Notes: generated from the sequence alone by a model not told the origin. Positions 1 through 12,089 are shown, counted from the first letter of the stretch. The stretch is DNA of 64,000 bases from Theropithecus gelada (GCF_003255815.1 NC_037681.1:61457690-61521689), one strand, 5' to 3'. Made by a program: numbers and translations.

Positions 1-1500
1 ATGACAATTTTTACCTTTTACAGTTAGGTCTATATTCTACCTGGAATTGATTTCTATGTATAATATGACATAGGAAATCAAAAAACTATTTATTTCTCAC
101 CTATGAGTATACAATTAACATTACTGGTTTTTTAAAAAATCTGCACTCCATTTATGACATCATTGTCATAAATCAAATGATTGCATGTTAAGTGTTCTGG
201 ACTCCCTATATAGTCCCTTTGGCCTATTTATGTCTTTTCGTGCCAATAGCAAACTGTTATTAGTTCCTGTGGTTTTATAATGTCTCAATATATTGTAGTC
301 AAACTCCTTCAAATTGTTCTTATTCTTCAACATTATATTGGCTAGCTTTGGATGCTCATATTTTCATATGAAAAGTTTGGAAATCAGCTTGTTATATTCC
401 ACAAAAATAATACTAAGATTGGTTTAAACTGAAACTGGAGATTAATTTGGGGGAAGCTGACATCTTTACAGTATTTAGTTTTGTTTTTCCAAACCATTGC
501 AACATATAATCTTTCAGTTAATTAGGTCTTTTATAATTTATCTTAGTAATAGTTTGTAGATTTTTGAGATGTTTGAACACCTTACGTTCAATTGATTACT
601 TGGTAGTTTAAATACTGATATAAATAGTATTGCTTATACTTTCTGGTTATTTGTTTCATGTATAGAATTAAATGGAGTATCAAAATTATTTTTGTAATTT
701 TTTTGTATATTTAACAGGATGCTAAAAATCACCCAACAATTCTAAACTTTTATCTCTGAATATTTTGTTTTTTCTATGTTTACAATTATGCCATTCACAA
801 CAATTAACAGTTTTATTTATTATTTTTCATTTCTTCTGGCTTTTTGTTGTTGCTTTCTTTTTGCACCGAGGACCTGAATATAAATGTTGACCACAAGCGT
901 ACTTTCTTTTCTTCCATTTTCAGTGGAAAGCTCTCATAATTCGCCATGATGTATAATATTTGGTATGGGAATTTCTAAATATGATTAAATGATTTTACTT
1001 TTATTTTTAGTTTCCAGTTAAAATGATTCTTACATTTTTCTCTATTTAAGTGTTGTGTATATGCCAATCAAGTCATGTTTATTATTACTGTTGTCCAAAT
1101 GTCCTATATTCTTGCTATTTCTTCCATCAGTAATTGAGGGAGATGTATTAATATCTTCACTAATATTGTGGAATTGTTTATTTCTACCTGAAGTTCTTCA
1201 CCTTTTACTTAATATATTTTCAAACTAAGTTTTTGGATTCATATAGATTTAAAATGATATCTTTCAAGTAGAAATGTCTTTGGTTCTATCAAATAATGTT
1301 TTAAAAACTACTTTGATATACAGTATTTACTTTGTTTAGTAGTTTCATAATCGTTCTCAATTCTTTTACTTTCAAATGTTCTGGGTTATATTCCTTTTGT
1401 AAACAGCATATGGTGATGTTTTTAAAAATATTTACAGTCTGACAGCCTGTGTTCTCTAATTGGATACTTGATACTTAATCTAATATATATGGATTTATTA
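1..1500 (-). mobile_element. L1M (old LINE-1) ORF2-region fragment, antisense
   Basis: Reads as the complement of LINE-1 ORF2, running from the mid-to-late RT region at the left edge toward the ORF2 5' part at the right. Recognisable landmarks, in the order expected for an antisense L1, are a diverged form of the 'tttaggtct...' block near 26, the 'tgttctggactccctat' block near 194, a 'gtcaaactccttcaaattgtt' equivalent near 298, and the endonuclease-proximal 'ttgtgga...tttctacctg' block near 1165-1195. Every reading frame is destroyed. It continues beyond the left edge of the window. Divergence indicates an L1M-class copy; subfamily not determinable by eye. Confidence 0.72.
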
Positions 1501-1504
1501 TTAT

Positions 1505-2720
1505 TGATTGATTGAAAAATTATAATTTTACCATTTGTTGTGTACAATGTGATATTTCAATATATGCCTACAATGTGAAATTATTAAATCAAGCTAATTA
1601 ACATAGTGACCACCTATCATTTTTATAAGACATTTAAAATTTACTCATTTCATTATTTTAAAATATACATTATTATTTACTATAGTTACTCTGCTATACG
1701 ATAAATTTCAATACCTATTTCTCCTGTCTTAAACTTGCTACCCTTTAGTCAACTCACCATTCCCTCTTTTCTAACCCTCCCAGCCTCAGGTAGTCATCAT
1801 TCAACTCTCTTCTGTAAATTCAACTTTTGCAGATTCTACTTGTAAGTAAGATGATGTGGTTTTTGTCCTTCTGTGCCTGGTTTGTTTTAAGTAAGATGCT
1901 GTGGTTTTTGTCCTTCTGCACCTGGTTTATTTTACCTAGCATGATCTCCACCAGATTCATCCATGTTGTCAAAAATGTCAGGCCTTCTCCTCTTTTAAAA
2001 GCTGAAGAGTATTCCATTATTTATATATACCACATTTTAAACATTCAACCATCTATTGACAGGCACTTAGGTTGATTCTATGCCTTGAACATTATGAATA
2101 ATGCTGCAATGAATATGGGAGTGCAGGTATTCCTACAATATGTTGATTTATGTTCCTTTGGATATGTACCCAGAAGTCGGATTACTGGATCATACAGTAG
2201 CTCTATTTTTAGTTTTTTTGGGAATCTCTACACCATTTTCTATGATGACTATACTAATTTACATGTCTACCAACAATATACAAGAGTTTCTTTTTCTCTG
2301 CATCCTTGACAAACTTATTATCTTTTATCTTTTTCATAAAAGCCATTCAAACATGTGTGCGGTGATGTTGCATTGTGGTTTTATTTTACCTTTCCCTAAT
2401 AATAAGTGATGCTGAGCATTTTTTGTGTACCTGTTGGCCATTTGCATGTATCTTTTGAGAAATGTCTGTTCTAGTCCTTTGCCTATCTTAATCTGGTTAT
2501 TTGTTTTCTTGCTATTAAGTTGTTTAGTTCCTTATATATTTTGGATATTAACCTCTTAACAGATGAATAGTTTGCAAATATTTTCTCCCATTCTATGGAT
2601 GGTACTTTCACTTTCTTAATTGTTTTCTATGCTGGAGAGACACTTTTTAGTTTGATGCCGACCCATTTGTCTAGTTTTACTCTTGTTGCCTGTGTGTAGG
2701 ACTTTTTAGAAAGATATATC
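1505..2720 (-). mobile_element. L1M fragment: 3' UTR and ORF2 C-terminal region, antisense
   Basis: A second L1M copy in the same antisense orientation. It opens with the old L1 3' UTR (block 'caatgtgatatttcaatata' near 1547), passes the ORF2 C-terminal region (complement of the 'ATMEYY'-type block near 2000-2040; 'gaataatgctgcaatgaata' at 2095-2114; 'tacccagaagtcggattactgg' near 2167) and fades after about 2700. Order is 3' UTR then ORF2 C-terminus, as expected for a minus-strand L1. Contains the 45-bp tandem duplication listed separately. No intact frame. Confidence 0.8.
1845..1934. repeat. 45-bp tandem duplication inside the L1M relic
   Basis: Two head-to-tail 45-bp copies, 1845-1889 and 1890-1934, each starting 'agtaagatg' and ending 'tttta'. 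They differ at only about four positions. The unit is one copy of normal L1M sequence in this region, so this is a local duplication after insertion, not part of the L1 consensus. It explains why the minus-strand translation repeats a Q-K-D-K-N-H block. Confidence 0.9.
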
Positions 2721-3200
2721 ATTATATCCCTCACATTACAATAATTTTTATATTTCAGTTTTTCTTAACTGTCTTATCATTAGTTTCCCTTTTGTCTCAT
2801 TTATACTTTGAAATGAACAATGCATCATTTCATTTTCCCTTTTTTTAATTTGTCAGATGAAAGTTCTTGTATTTTTATTATACGATTCATCCCAGAGTGT
2901 GTATCCTTGCCTTATTAGAATCTAAAATTTTACATTTATTTTAAACCCACATAATATTATTTTGTTTGATATAGTGAATATTTAGACTTACATATACATT
3001 TACCCTTTTCTTTACTTTTCAATCCCTCCTACCTTTCAGTCCTCTATAAGATTATTTTCCCTCAGCTGAAAGAATGGTCCTTAGCATTTCCATTGGTGCA
3101 GGTATGCTGGCAATTTATTTGTTCAGCTTTTGTTTTCACTGGCAATCTCTTTACCCTTTTAAATATCTTAAATTTTAGAATAACTTTATAAGTTTATAAA
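2721..3200 (-). mobile_element. Probable L1M internal fragment, antisense
   Basis: AT-rich sequence with a block near 3080-3130 (rttccattggtgcaggtatgctgg-like) resembling antisense L1M internal sequence that contains 'tttagtgcaggtctgctgg'. The remainder is too diverged to align by eye. Could be a continuation of the L1M relic to the left or a separate insertion. Confidence 0.45.
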
Positions 3201-3385
3201 AATGTTTTAAAGGTAATACAGAGAGTTTCCATATATCCCTTACTCCTTACCCAGCTTCTATAATGTTAACATCTTCTATTGCATCACTATGTTTATCAAA
3301 AGTAAGAAATCAAAATTGGTACATTACTATTAACTAATCTCCAGATTTCATTTGGATTTTGCCAGTTTTTACATCAATGCCGAAA
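3201..3385 (-). mobile_element. Old L1M fragment, antisense
   Basis: Carries the pattern 'tcccttactccttacccagcttc..taatgttaacatctt' (about 3236-3275), then 'acattactattaactaa' (3321-3337) and 'ttcatttggattttgccagttttt' (about 3347-3370). These blocks are characteristic, in this order, of old L1M sequence read antisense. No coding potential. Confidence 0.55.
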
Positions 3386-3439
3386 GGAAAATAAACTGTC
3401 TGATTTGTAATTAATCCCTGAAAAGGCAGTAAAAGAGGA

Positions 3440-3545
3440 AACATGGAACAAAGGAGAGATAAACCAATAGAAAACAATTAGTGAGATGATAGACTTAAAC
3501 CTATCCATGTCAATATACCCTCAATGCAAATGTTAATGCATGTCT
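3440..3545 (+). mobile_element. Small L1M fragment, sense
   Basis: The blocks 'aaccaatagaaaacaattag' (3462-3481) and 'gatagacttaaacctatcca' (about 3488-3507), followed by 'aatgcaaatg', match in order the start of old L1 ORF2 on the plus strand. The orientation is opposite to the neighbouring antisense L1M pieces, so it is either a separate insertion or an inverted segment. Confidence 0.45.
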
Positions 3546-3984
3546 TCCTCATTGCAATGGCCATGTGCATGTCAAAGACACTGAGAATCAAGGGATGATT
3601 TTAGATATTAATATATTCCATGCACTTTATTACAGGAGGCTATTCAACATTACTGAGCCTCATATTTTCTATTTTTAAGTTATTTTTATTAAGTTCCTAA
3701 CTTGTGGAGTTTGTCTGACTACCAGAAGTGCTCGCCTAATGCTTTGCCTGCTCTAGAGGTAGCCTTTCTTCTGATAGCAATTATTATCTTTAGTTTTAAA
3801 AAATTTCTGTTTTAGAAAATTCACAGAGTACTAGTTTTAATTCTAGTGAAATTAGAGTTTAATCGTGAATTTAGAATTATCAATTCTCAACTGTGACCCT
3901 CAGCCATCTAAAAAAAAAATTCACCTACCCCACAAGATTCATCATTGAGGAAACTGGTCAACCAATATTCAGCACAATATATTC
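3546..3984. other. Unassigned AT-rich sequence
   Basis: No recognisable repeat, open frame or RNA gene. A short A-run lies near 3912. Confidence 0.5.
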
Positions 3985-4190
3985 AGCAGTCTGCATGTTA
4001 TTTCATTAAATCTTTGCAATGTCATGAAGTAGAACTTATCATTTACATTTTATACATAAAGAAAATTAAAATAAGTGCTGATAAATAATTTGTGTTAAGC
4101 CACAGAGTAAGTACAAAGGTGAAATTCACATCCTCTTTTGTCTGATTATAAAGCCTATGTTCTTTATATTTCAACTGCTTGACAAGGTGA
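3985..4190 (+). mobile_element. MIR SINE
   Basis: Old tRNA-derived SINE. The diagnostic order is visible though diverged: 'ttatttcattaaatctttgcaatgtcatgaagtagaact' region (3998-4040), 'cattttatacataaagaaaatt', 'gtgttaagccacagagtaagtacaaaggtgaaattcaca', then 'tgattataaagcctatgttcttt' at about 4143-4165. The high divergence is typical for MIR. Confidence 0.72.
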
Positions 4191-5779
4191 AATCAATAAT
4201 TATTATCAGAAGAAAGTGAGTAGAAAAAGAAAGTAGAGGATGCAATTATTATAATTTTTTTGGTCTTATTGAATATCTCAGCTACTTTTCTTCAAGTTTC
4301 TGAAGATACGTTAGAGATAATGACCTTTCATTCTGCCAGTGATAGTATGATCTTTCACCTTATTTGTGTTTCATTTTTAATTCTTTTACATAAGGGTATT
4401 GAGAAATGTACAATATAGTGAGAAATAGAGACCAACTTTAATTTATGCATTGCCATCTTTCTAGAAAATAAAACTAGACCAGAAAGTATTCACTTTAATC
4501 TAAGAGAACACACACACACACACACATCACTTAGCTATTATAGAATATAAATGCCTTTGGAAATAAAACTTTATTAAAAATTTAAAATAACATGTTATAG
4601 CTGATGATAAACCATTTTCTAGTCTGAAAAATTGCACATAGTGTTCATTCTCAGATGTGAGCTTGTAATCTTTTTTTTGAGACTATATTTTCCACTCAGA
4701 TAATATCTTTAGAAGTAAGTAGAGTGCTAGAATTTTTCTTTTTTTGAATCAAGTAAATAATCTTTCAATATTGTATGCTATTTGAACTTATTTAGTAACT
4801 TAATTTAGCAACTTTATGCAAATAGAGGTATTATGCTTTAGACTATGTTATTCAACTCAGTTTAAATAAGCATATGTTTCTGGAAACCTTGTTTAATAAA
4901 AGGCATTCTCATAGTCGAAGGAAAAATGATATCACTTATCAACATTTGATAATTAATGTAATTGATAAAGTACCATTGGTATTTTTCCTCATATTAGATG
5001 TGATATAGTTGTAATCAATCATGGAACTATCTCCGGAAAACATTTATTTTCACATTGATTTTTCATAGAAATATGCAATCTAATAAAAATTTAATTACAT
5101 TAATCAAGAAATATTACTGTCAAGTCTATCCTCACAGCAACTTCACCAACACCCATATTTTAACCCTGAAGATAAATTACATCAAAAAACAAATTGCAAT
5201 CAGAATGACACTTGGCAAACTTGAAATCAGAGGAAGAATTAAACTGGTAATGAAACATTTAATGGCTTTGGATTCTGATAACCTAAAATTTATATGATTT
5301 CATTTTATAATCACCCAAACTGAATCAGTTAAGCTTATAAACATTGTTATATGTAATAGTAAGAATTGTTTGTGCTTCAAAATATACATTAAATGTGTGT
5401 GTATGTGCATACATATGTACATATGTATACTCACATTTCTATGATTGTTTTAATATTCTTAGTGTGTTTCATTTTTGAGATCTTAAACACATGTTTAGGG
5501 CTGATAAAGCACAAGTAACAACAATGATTATATTTTTTCACTATATATGAGGGAAAATCAAATGTCAATAAAATGTATTCAATTGGACATTTAAAACATG
5601 TTTCTAGAAAGCATCTCATACTGCTTCCAATCAAATAGAATTTCCTTAACTTTTCATCATTTTATTATAATACCTAACAAAAGAGGTGACTATTAATATT
5701 TTGGAAATCTACATGGCTTAATATGTCTAATTATAGTAGAAAGTCAAATCTATAGGGTAGCAACATTAGCTGTCATGCC
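4191..5779. other. Unassigned AT-rich sequence with small CA/TG tracts
   Basis: About 1.6 kb without a recognisable transposon or convincing gene. It holds a (CA)n tract at about 4508-4526 and a short alternating purine-pyrimidine TG/TA stretch at about 5395-5432. Reading frames here (for example 5055-5297) are short, AT-driven and match nothing I know. Confidence 0.5.
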
Positions 5780-5880
5780 CACCCTATATTCTTAGTGGTT
5801 AGAAACTTGCCTGGCACAGAATTGTGGCTTAACAAATGTTTATAGAATTCTGAGAATAAATAAAAGTACTTTTGAAGCAC
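5780..5880 (+). mobile_element. Probable L2 (or MIR) 3'-end fragment, sense
   Basis: The block 'cttgcctggcacagaattgtggcttaacaaatgtttatagaattctgagaat' region (5808-5860) is a diverged form of the L2 3' end (gcctggcacatagtaggcgctcaataaatgtttgttgaatgaatg pattern). MIR shares part of this end, so the family is uncertain. Confidence 0.5.
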
Positions 5881-5934
5881 TTTGCCGGAAGTTAAAACTG
5901 ATCATAAGACCTTCACACTGAAATGGCATTTTAG

Positions 5935-6040
5935 GCATTTATTTTATGGAAATTGTTACACATCTGCTATATGCATGATGTTATGTTGGACAGTGTCAAG
6001 AATACAACTGTTAAGAAGGTATGATAGTATGTAGGTAATA
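5935..6040 (-). mobile_element. Short L2-like 3'-end fragment, antisense
   Basis: Contains an antisense L2 end pattern (ctactatgtgccaggcactg...aatacaa equivalent) at about 5960-6010 in degraded form. It lies 0.4 kb upstream of the long antisense L2 and could be a separate copy. Confidence 0.4.
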
Positions 6041-6414
6041 CATATTGATTTTATTTATTTTTAAAATAAATCTATTTCATTTCATGGTTCTAAAATATTA
6101 AAAATTAATGTATGTTGGCTTACAAATTTGATGATATGAAGATAAAACATAAATTAGACATTTTAGTCCCAAACTGAGCTAAAATCACTGTCAATATTTT
6201 GATGCACTCATTAATATTCAATGTATCTATGTGTAATTATACATTGTGACGAACTGGGCTTTAAAAAAATGTTTTGCCCCATTTTGTCAAACAGTGTTTT
6301 CTATTGTTTTAACAATTTAACATTGTATCTTAGACATTTTCTCTTGTCATCAAAAGTTTTAGATGCAAATAATTTTTAAAAGTGTACAGAAGTCAGTCAC
6401 ATTAACTGAATCCC
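6041..6414. other. Unassigned AT-rich sequence
   Basis: No repeat family or gene recognised. The composition is strongly AT. Confidence 0.45.
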
Positions 6415-8275
6415 CTGTTTATTCATTAAATATTAATTGAGAACTTACAAGGTACCACATATTATTTTATTTATGCAAAATGAAGATCCTGCTAAAGTTT
6501 ACATTCTACTGAAAATTCATAGACAACAAAGATGCAAAAGCATGTACGTATGTGTTAAGTGGCAGTGCAATGGTGCAGGATATGCAGGGCAGGAGGACAA
6601 AGAATAATTGGGGTGAGGGCTGCGTTATACACAGTGTTCAGGGAAGACTTCTCTCCAAGGGTGACATTTGATTAGAGAACTGAAGAAGTGAAGGAGCCAC
6701 TCAGGGGAGAATCTGAAGGAAATGTCTGTTAGGCAAAACAGTTATTGCAAATGCTGATGCAGAACCTCGCTTGAAATATTTGAAGGATGACAAAAGAATA
6801 AGGTGGGAGTGGAAGAAAGCCATAACAGGATAAAGTGACCAGGTGATGCAGGGCTCTGAAGGCTGTATTAGATTTAGACTTTTATCATTAGTGATTGGCC
6901 AGTCATGTAAAGTAATGGGACCTGGCATGCTTTATGAAATGATGGCTTTGGCTGCTCTGTGGAGGATAGACCATAGAGAGTCCAGAGTGACCACAGAAAG
7001 AACATCCAGGAAAGTATGGCCTGGGTAAGAAATTACAGTGGCTTGAACAACTGTGATTGCTGAAGTGAGAAATAGTCAAATTCTGCGTATTATCTTTTGT
7101 AGAGCTAAAAGGATTTTATGACTGACCACTGTGGGGTATCCCTGAAAGACAGAAATCAAGCATGATGCCAAACATTTTATTTGAGCAAATGAAAACTCAG
7201 AAGTTACCTTGATAGGAGGAACAGGTCGGAAATCAGCAGTTTGGTTTTGAACTTGTTAAATTTTAGATGAGTACTTGAAATTCAAGTCAAAATGTCAAGA
7301 ATTTGAGAATTTGGATCTCAGTGAAGTAATCTGGGCCAAAGACAAAACTTTGCGAGTTAACAATTAATGGATGGTGTTTTCATATTGTAGGGGGTTCAAG
7401 GGACTGTGTGAAGAGAGAGAGGATTGCCAAAGCCCATACTCTGAGGAAACTCTACAGGTAGAGTGTAGGAACCCAAGGAGGATGCAGGGTAGGGAACAAA
7501 AATAAGAGGCTGGAAAATTTGGAGATATGAAGAAAAAGTGGTATACCGAAGGAAGAAAATTAAGGGTGTTTAAAGAAGAATGAGGCAATCAAGAGTTTCA
7601 GATGCAGCTATCAGATCAGATAATAGGAGAGCTAATAACCCCTGAAGTGACAACTAAAAGGCATAGTCACTGTGAGAAGGGCTTTGGTAGATTGGCAGGT
7701 TGGATGTCTGATTGGGGTGTGTTTAAGATAGAGTGAGGCTAGAGAAAGCAAGGAAAGAAAATATAGCCTAAAATTTGAGAAGCTTTTCTGAAAATAGGGA
7801 GTTGGATAGATTGGGCATTACCTGGTGGGAAATATGCTTTTATCAGGACTTGTTTAAAGACAGGCAATATGATTTTGTATTTTCATGATAATATAAATTA
7901 TCCAGGAGAGAGAGCGCTATTGGTGGTGAAAAGGAGAGAAGTCAAGGCAAGTATGAGTTTCTGGAATAAAGAGCAGGTATATTATCTTGCGTGTAGCACT
8001 GGTGTTGGCTTTACATGAGAATGTGGAAAGTTAAATTCATTAAAACGGAAAAAAATGCTAAAGGTACATGTATTATGCTAAAGTTTATATTAAGCTCCAG
8101 GAAATTTCTTGAATTTCTTGTTACTCTATTTACACAATAAGATATAAGCCCATCAACTGCAAGTGACAGAAAGAAAAATGAAAGAAAATTTGAAGGTATG
8201 AGGAAAAGTTGATTATGCGAAATAATCATCTAAGAGAGTGAGAGAGTAAATAGCAGTATTGTCAGGCAGCACTAA
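6415..8275 (-). mobile_element. L2 (LINE-2) long antisense copy, part 1
   Basis: L2 is an ancient CR1-clade LINE. Read antisense, its 3' end appears first ('ttattcattaaatattaattgagaacttac' near 6420), followed in correct order by the block around 6505-6520 (acattctact), the 'cagggaagacttctctccaagggtgacatttgat' block at 6640-6672, the 'caggtgatgcagggctctgaaggctg' block near 6840, the 'ggttttgaacttgttaaattttagatgag' block near 7243, and an RT-region block near 7580-7700 whose complement encodes the L2 DLSAAFD-type region. About 1.9 kb of L2 is unusually long for this age. All frames are broken. It is interrupted at 8276 by a younger L1 and appears to resume after it. Confidence 0.75.
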
Positions 8276-9783
8276 GAAATTAATTTTTTTTCTTCAGCTT
8301 TTAAGTTCTGGGGTGCATGCACAGGATGTGCAGGTTTGTTACACTGGTGAACATATGCCATGATTGTTTGCTGCACATATCAACCATCACCTAGATATTA
8401 AGCCCAGCATCCATTAGCTATTCTTCCTGATGCTCTTCCTCCCCTTCCTCCAACAGGCTCCAGTATGTGTTGTTCCCTCCAGTGTATCCATGAGTTCTCA
8501 TCATTCAGCCACCACTTTTAAGAGAGAACTTGCAGCATTTGGTTTTCTGTTCCTGTGTTAGTTTGCTGAGGACAACGGCTTTCAGCTCTATTCACGTCCC
8601 TGCAAAGGATATAATCTCGTTTCTTTTTATGGCTGCATAGTATTCCATGGTATATAAGTACCACATTTTCTTTATCCAGTCTATCATTGATGGGCATTTG
8701 GGTTGGTTCCATGCCTCTGCTATTGTGAATAGTGCTGCCAATGAACATACGTGTGCACATATCTTTATAACATAATGATTTATATTTCTTTGGGTATAAA
8801 CCCAGTAATGGGATTGCTGGGTCAAATGGTATTTCTGCTTCTAGATCCTTGAGGAATCTCTACACTGTCTTCCATAATGGTTGAACTAATTTACATTCCC
8901 ACCAGCACTGTAAAAGCATTCCTTTTTATCCACGTCATAGCCAGCAACTGTTGTTTCTTGTGTTTTTAGTAATAGCCACTCTGAACGGCATGAGATGGTA
9001 TCTTATTATGGTTTTGATTTGTATTTCTCTAATAATCAGTGATGTTGAGCTTTTTTTCATATGCTTGTTGGTCGCATGAATGTCTTCTTTTGAAAAGTGC
9101 CTGTTCGTGTCCTTTGCCCACTTTTTAATGGAGTTCTTTGCTTTTTTCTTGTAAATTTGTTTAAGTTCCTTGTGAACTCTGGATATTAGATCTTTGTCAG
9201 ATGGATAGACAGCAAAAACTTTCTCCCATTAGGTAGGCTGTCTGCTCACTCTGATGACAGTTTCTTTTGCTGTGCAGAAGCTCTTTAGTTCAATTAAATC
9301 CCATTTGTCAATTTTGGCTTTTGTTGCAATTGTTTTTGTTTTTTTGTCATGAAATCTTTGCCCATGCCTATTGTCCTGAATGACATTGCCTAGATTTTCT
9401 TCTAGGGTTTTTATAGTTTTTACATTTAAGTATTTAATCCATTTGAGTTAATTTTTGTATAAGGTGTAAGGAAGGAGTCTAGTTGCAACTTTCTGCATAT
9501 TGATAGCCAGTTTTCCCAGCATCATTTATTAAGGGACTCCTTTCCCCCATTGTTTGTTTCTGTCAGGTTTATTGAAGATCAGATGCTTGTAGGTGTGTGG
9601 TTATATTTCTGAGTTCTCTATTCGGTTCCATTGGTCTATGTGTCTGTTTTTTGTACCAGTATCATGATATTTTGATTACTGTAACCTTGTAGTATAGTTT
9701 GAAGTCAGGTATTGTGATGCCTCCAGTTTTGTTCTTTTTGCATAGGACTGTCTTGGCTATATGGGGTCTTTTTGGTTTAGTGT
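8276..9783 (-). mobile_element. 5'-truncated L1 (L1PB/L1MA-type), antisense, inside L2
   Basis: The antisense 3' end starts with a short T-run at 8284-8291, then 'cttttaagttctggggtgcatg' and 'gtgcaggtttgttacactgg', the classical primate L1 3' end. ORF2 C-terminal sequence follows in order to about 9775 ('gtcttggctatatggggtc'). The 5' truncation leaves about 1.5 kb. L2-like sequence lies on both sides, so the L1 is the later event. I could not identify a convincing TSD. Confidence 0.88.
8518..9300 (-). pseudogene. L1 ORF2 C-terminal relic (dead)
   Basis: The minus strand keeps short stretches of the ORF2p C-terminus, for example residues NQPKCPSMIDWIKKMW and TMEYYAAIKRNEI at 8592-8825, split between overlapping frames 8518-8760 and 8592-8825. 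That split means at least one frameshift. ORF2p is the L1 endonuclease/reverse transcriptase, but the retained part lies beyond the RT catalytic core, so nothing functional can be made. Confidence 0.82.
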
Positions 9784-10290
9784 TCATGATTAAAACTGAG
9801 ATGATTCAGCATGGTTTTATATTTTTCTCCATATTCTAAGCCACCTTCAACTACTCAAATATCAGGCTTAGAGTAGGTAGAGATGTACATTTAACCAGGA
9901 TGGAGATTGGAAGAAGAAAAAAGAGAGGAAGTAGAGAAGGTTTACAAAGATGTAATGATAATGACAGGGTTCTGATCCAACTGGAATAAAGAAAATTAGG
10001 AAAAGTAAAAAGGCATTAGTGTACATTATTTTAAAATGGTAAGGCGCCAAAAAATTGCTGGCATCAAGATACAATACAGAATAAATTTTAAAGATAGGTG
10101 GTGTTTGTCTGAAAGTGAGTGCTTGATATGGAAAATTTGAAGGTTATAGCAAAGTTTTGTGGATGACAGCGGTTGTGTGCGGATGAGGTAGATGAGAAAC
10201 AAGATCATTGGAGGTGAGAAGATCATAGACGTAAAGTTCAAGATATTTGAAGGATAATCTTCATCTATATTAAAAATATCTTGAATGATG
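9784..10290 (-). mobile_element. L2 antisense copy, probable part 2
   Basis: Purine-rich antisense-L2-like sequence resumes after the L1: 'ggatggagattggaagaagaaaaaagagaggaagtagagaaggt' region (9898-9942) resembles the 5' part of antisense L2. Identity is weak, and the part after about 10080 may be something else. Confidence 0.42.
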
Positions 10291-10297
10291 CTATACA

Positions 10298-10562
10298 GTG
10301 GCAATAGAATACAGCGGTAAGAAAAGGCTTGGAGCTAGAAATCTGAATTCAAATTCTGGCTTTGACAATACTACTTGTATGATCTTGGGCTACTCATGTG
10401 AACTGTGCCTTATTTCTTTATGTAGAAAATGGACATACTATAATTGAGTCTCGTACAGGATTATTCTGAGAACTTAATGAGATAATATGTGTAAAGCTCT
10501 AAAACTATTCTGGAATATACTAAGCAGGTTCTAGCACATGCTAAGTATGTGTTATTACTATT
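10298..10562 (+). mobile_element. MIR SINE, nearly full length
   Basis: Good MIR order: 'ggcttggagctagaaatctgaattcaaattctggctttgac' region (10327-10367), 'tgatcttgggctactcatg', 'tttctttatgtagaaaatggacatactat', 'gaacttaatgagataatatgtgtaaagctct', 'ctagcacatgctaagtatgtgttattac'. About 265 bp is preserved, close to the full element. Confidence 0.85.
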
Positions 10563-10775
10563 GTGTTTCAAATATGTGGCTATTATATAATAATTTTATA
10601 TTTAAGTTGTTTATAATTTTTCACTGTTACAAATAATTACAATGTGAATTCTTACACATAAATCATCTTTTTGCACCATTGATTACTTTTCTTAAGGTTT
10701 CTAGCTGTTCAATTACTTCATCAGATGGCATACCTTATTTGTACCTTGAAATGTATGGCAAAATGTTTCTTTCTG

Positions 10776-11062
10776 TCTTTTTCTTTTTTTAAGTCGGAGT
10801 CTCACACAGGCTGGAGTGCAGTGGCATGATCTTGGCTCACTGCAACCTCTGCCTCCCAGGTTCAAGCAATTCTCCTGCCTTAGCCTCCTAATTAGCTGGG
10901 ATTACAGGTGCCCATCATGACACACAGCTAATTTTTTGTATTTTTAGTAGAAATGGGGTTTCACTGTGTTGGTCAGGCTGATGTCAAACTCCTGACCTCA
11001 TGATCTGCCTGCATTGACCTCCCAAAGTTGTGGGATTACAGGTGTGAGCCACCATACCTATC
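10776..11062 (-). mobile_element. Alu (probably AluS), antisense
   Basis: T-rich tail (10777-10790), then 'gtcggagtctcacacaggctggagtgcagtgg' with a short internal deletion, 'ctcactgcaacctctgcctcccaggttcaagcaattctcctgcct' region, 'tttttgtatttttagtagaaatggggtttcac', and the left monomer ending near 'gtgtgagccaccatacctatcc'. Dimeric and nearly full length. Subfamily is a guess. Confidence 0.93.
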
Positions 11063-11291
11063 CACAAAATGTTTTCAAAAGTGTACATGCATTTTGATCT
11101 TTACTAGTCATGTGTGCAAATTCTTGCAATGTGAATAAAAGACAAAAATTTGTCTCTTAATAATTTTAGATACATACAATATCCAAATTATACAACTGCA
11201 TTTTAACATTGGATTAACAACTGTGAGGTTTACTCACAAGTAATACAATATCTATTTTACAGTCATAAAATTTAGATAAGAATGTGGTTTA

Positions 11292-11434
11292 TAGGCTGAG
11301 TGTGGTGGTTTACATGTGTAATCCCAGCACTTTGGGAGGCCAAGGTGGGAGGACTGGTTGAGGCTCAGAGTTCAAGACCAGCCTGGGAAACCTAGTGATA
11401 CCCTGTATTAAAAAAAAAAAGGTAAAAAAAAAAA
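11292..11434 (+). mobile_element. Free left Alu monomer (FLAM-like)
   Basis: Starts 'ggctgagtgtggtggtt', continues 'taatcccagcactttgggagg', 'gttcaagaccagcctgggaaacc', and ends in two A-runs separated by 'ggt'. No right monomer follows, and the 'cctgggaaac' variant fits FLAM/AluJ-age monomers. Confidence 0.85.
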
Positions 11435-12089
11435 AAACTAAAGAAATCATATATTAATAGTAATTGTATGTAAATGGTAGAATTACAAATGACAATTTCT
11501 TCTTTATATGTTTGAAAGAAGAAATAAAGAATTTCTTCTTTATAAATCTGTAAAATTTTCGGATAGGAAATGTGCTACCTTATAAAAAGAAAATAATCAG
11601 TGCCATTTCTTATCCTACAGTATAATGAAGGTAGGAAATGTAGAAGTGTGTACATACACATACACACACAGGAACGACATAATTTTAAAATCATCAGTTC
11701 CACTAGACAAGTGTAATAAAAGTCCTCTTGGGAACAAAGAAAATGGAAAGATGGTTTCATACTGAGAGTGGGTTACCAGGGGGAACTTTACTAAGGATAA
11801 GAGAGGATTTGAAGAGATTAGGAAGTTAATCTTAGACAAAGAAAATGTGGGAAATGAAGGCACACAGCCCATTAGAGAACATGGACCATCTAGGGAGGAC
11901 ATAAGCAACCAAATGCAAATACAATGGGAATATGTTGGAATCTAGATGGAAGCTTGAGAGCTCATGGTTTTGGAGACAATCATTTAGAATGCAGGGATTT
12001 AATGAGGCCAGTAATGATTGGTAATTGAGTCTCAGATATACTAAATGCCACGTATGACCCATATTCTAATCAATGGCATCATCTGTATC
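11435..12089. other. Unassigned sequence
   Basis: No transposon family identified. Frames on the minus strand (11575-12062) are short and unsupported. Contains a brief 'acatacacatacacacaca' tract near 11652. Confidence 0.45.
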
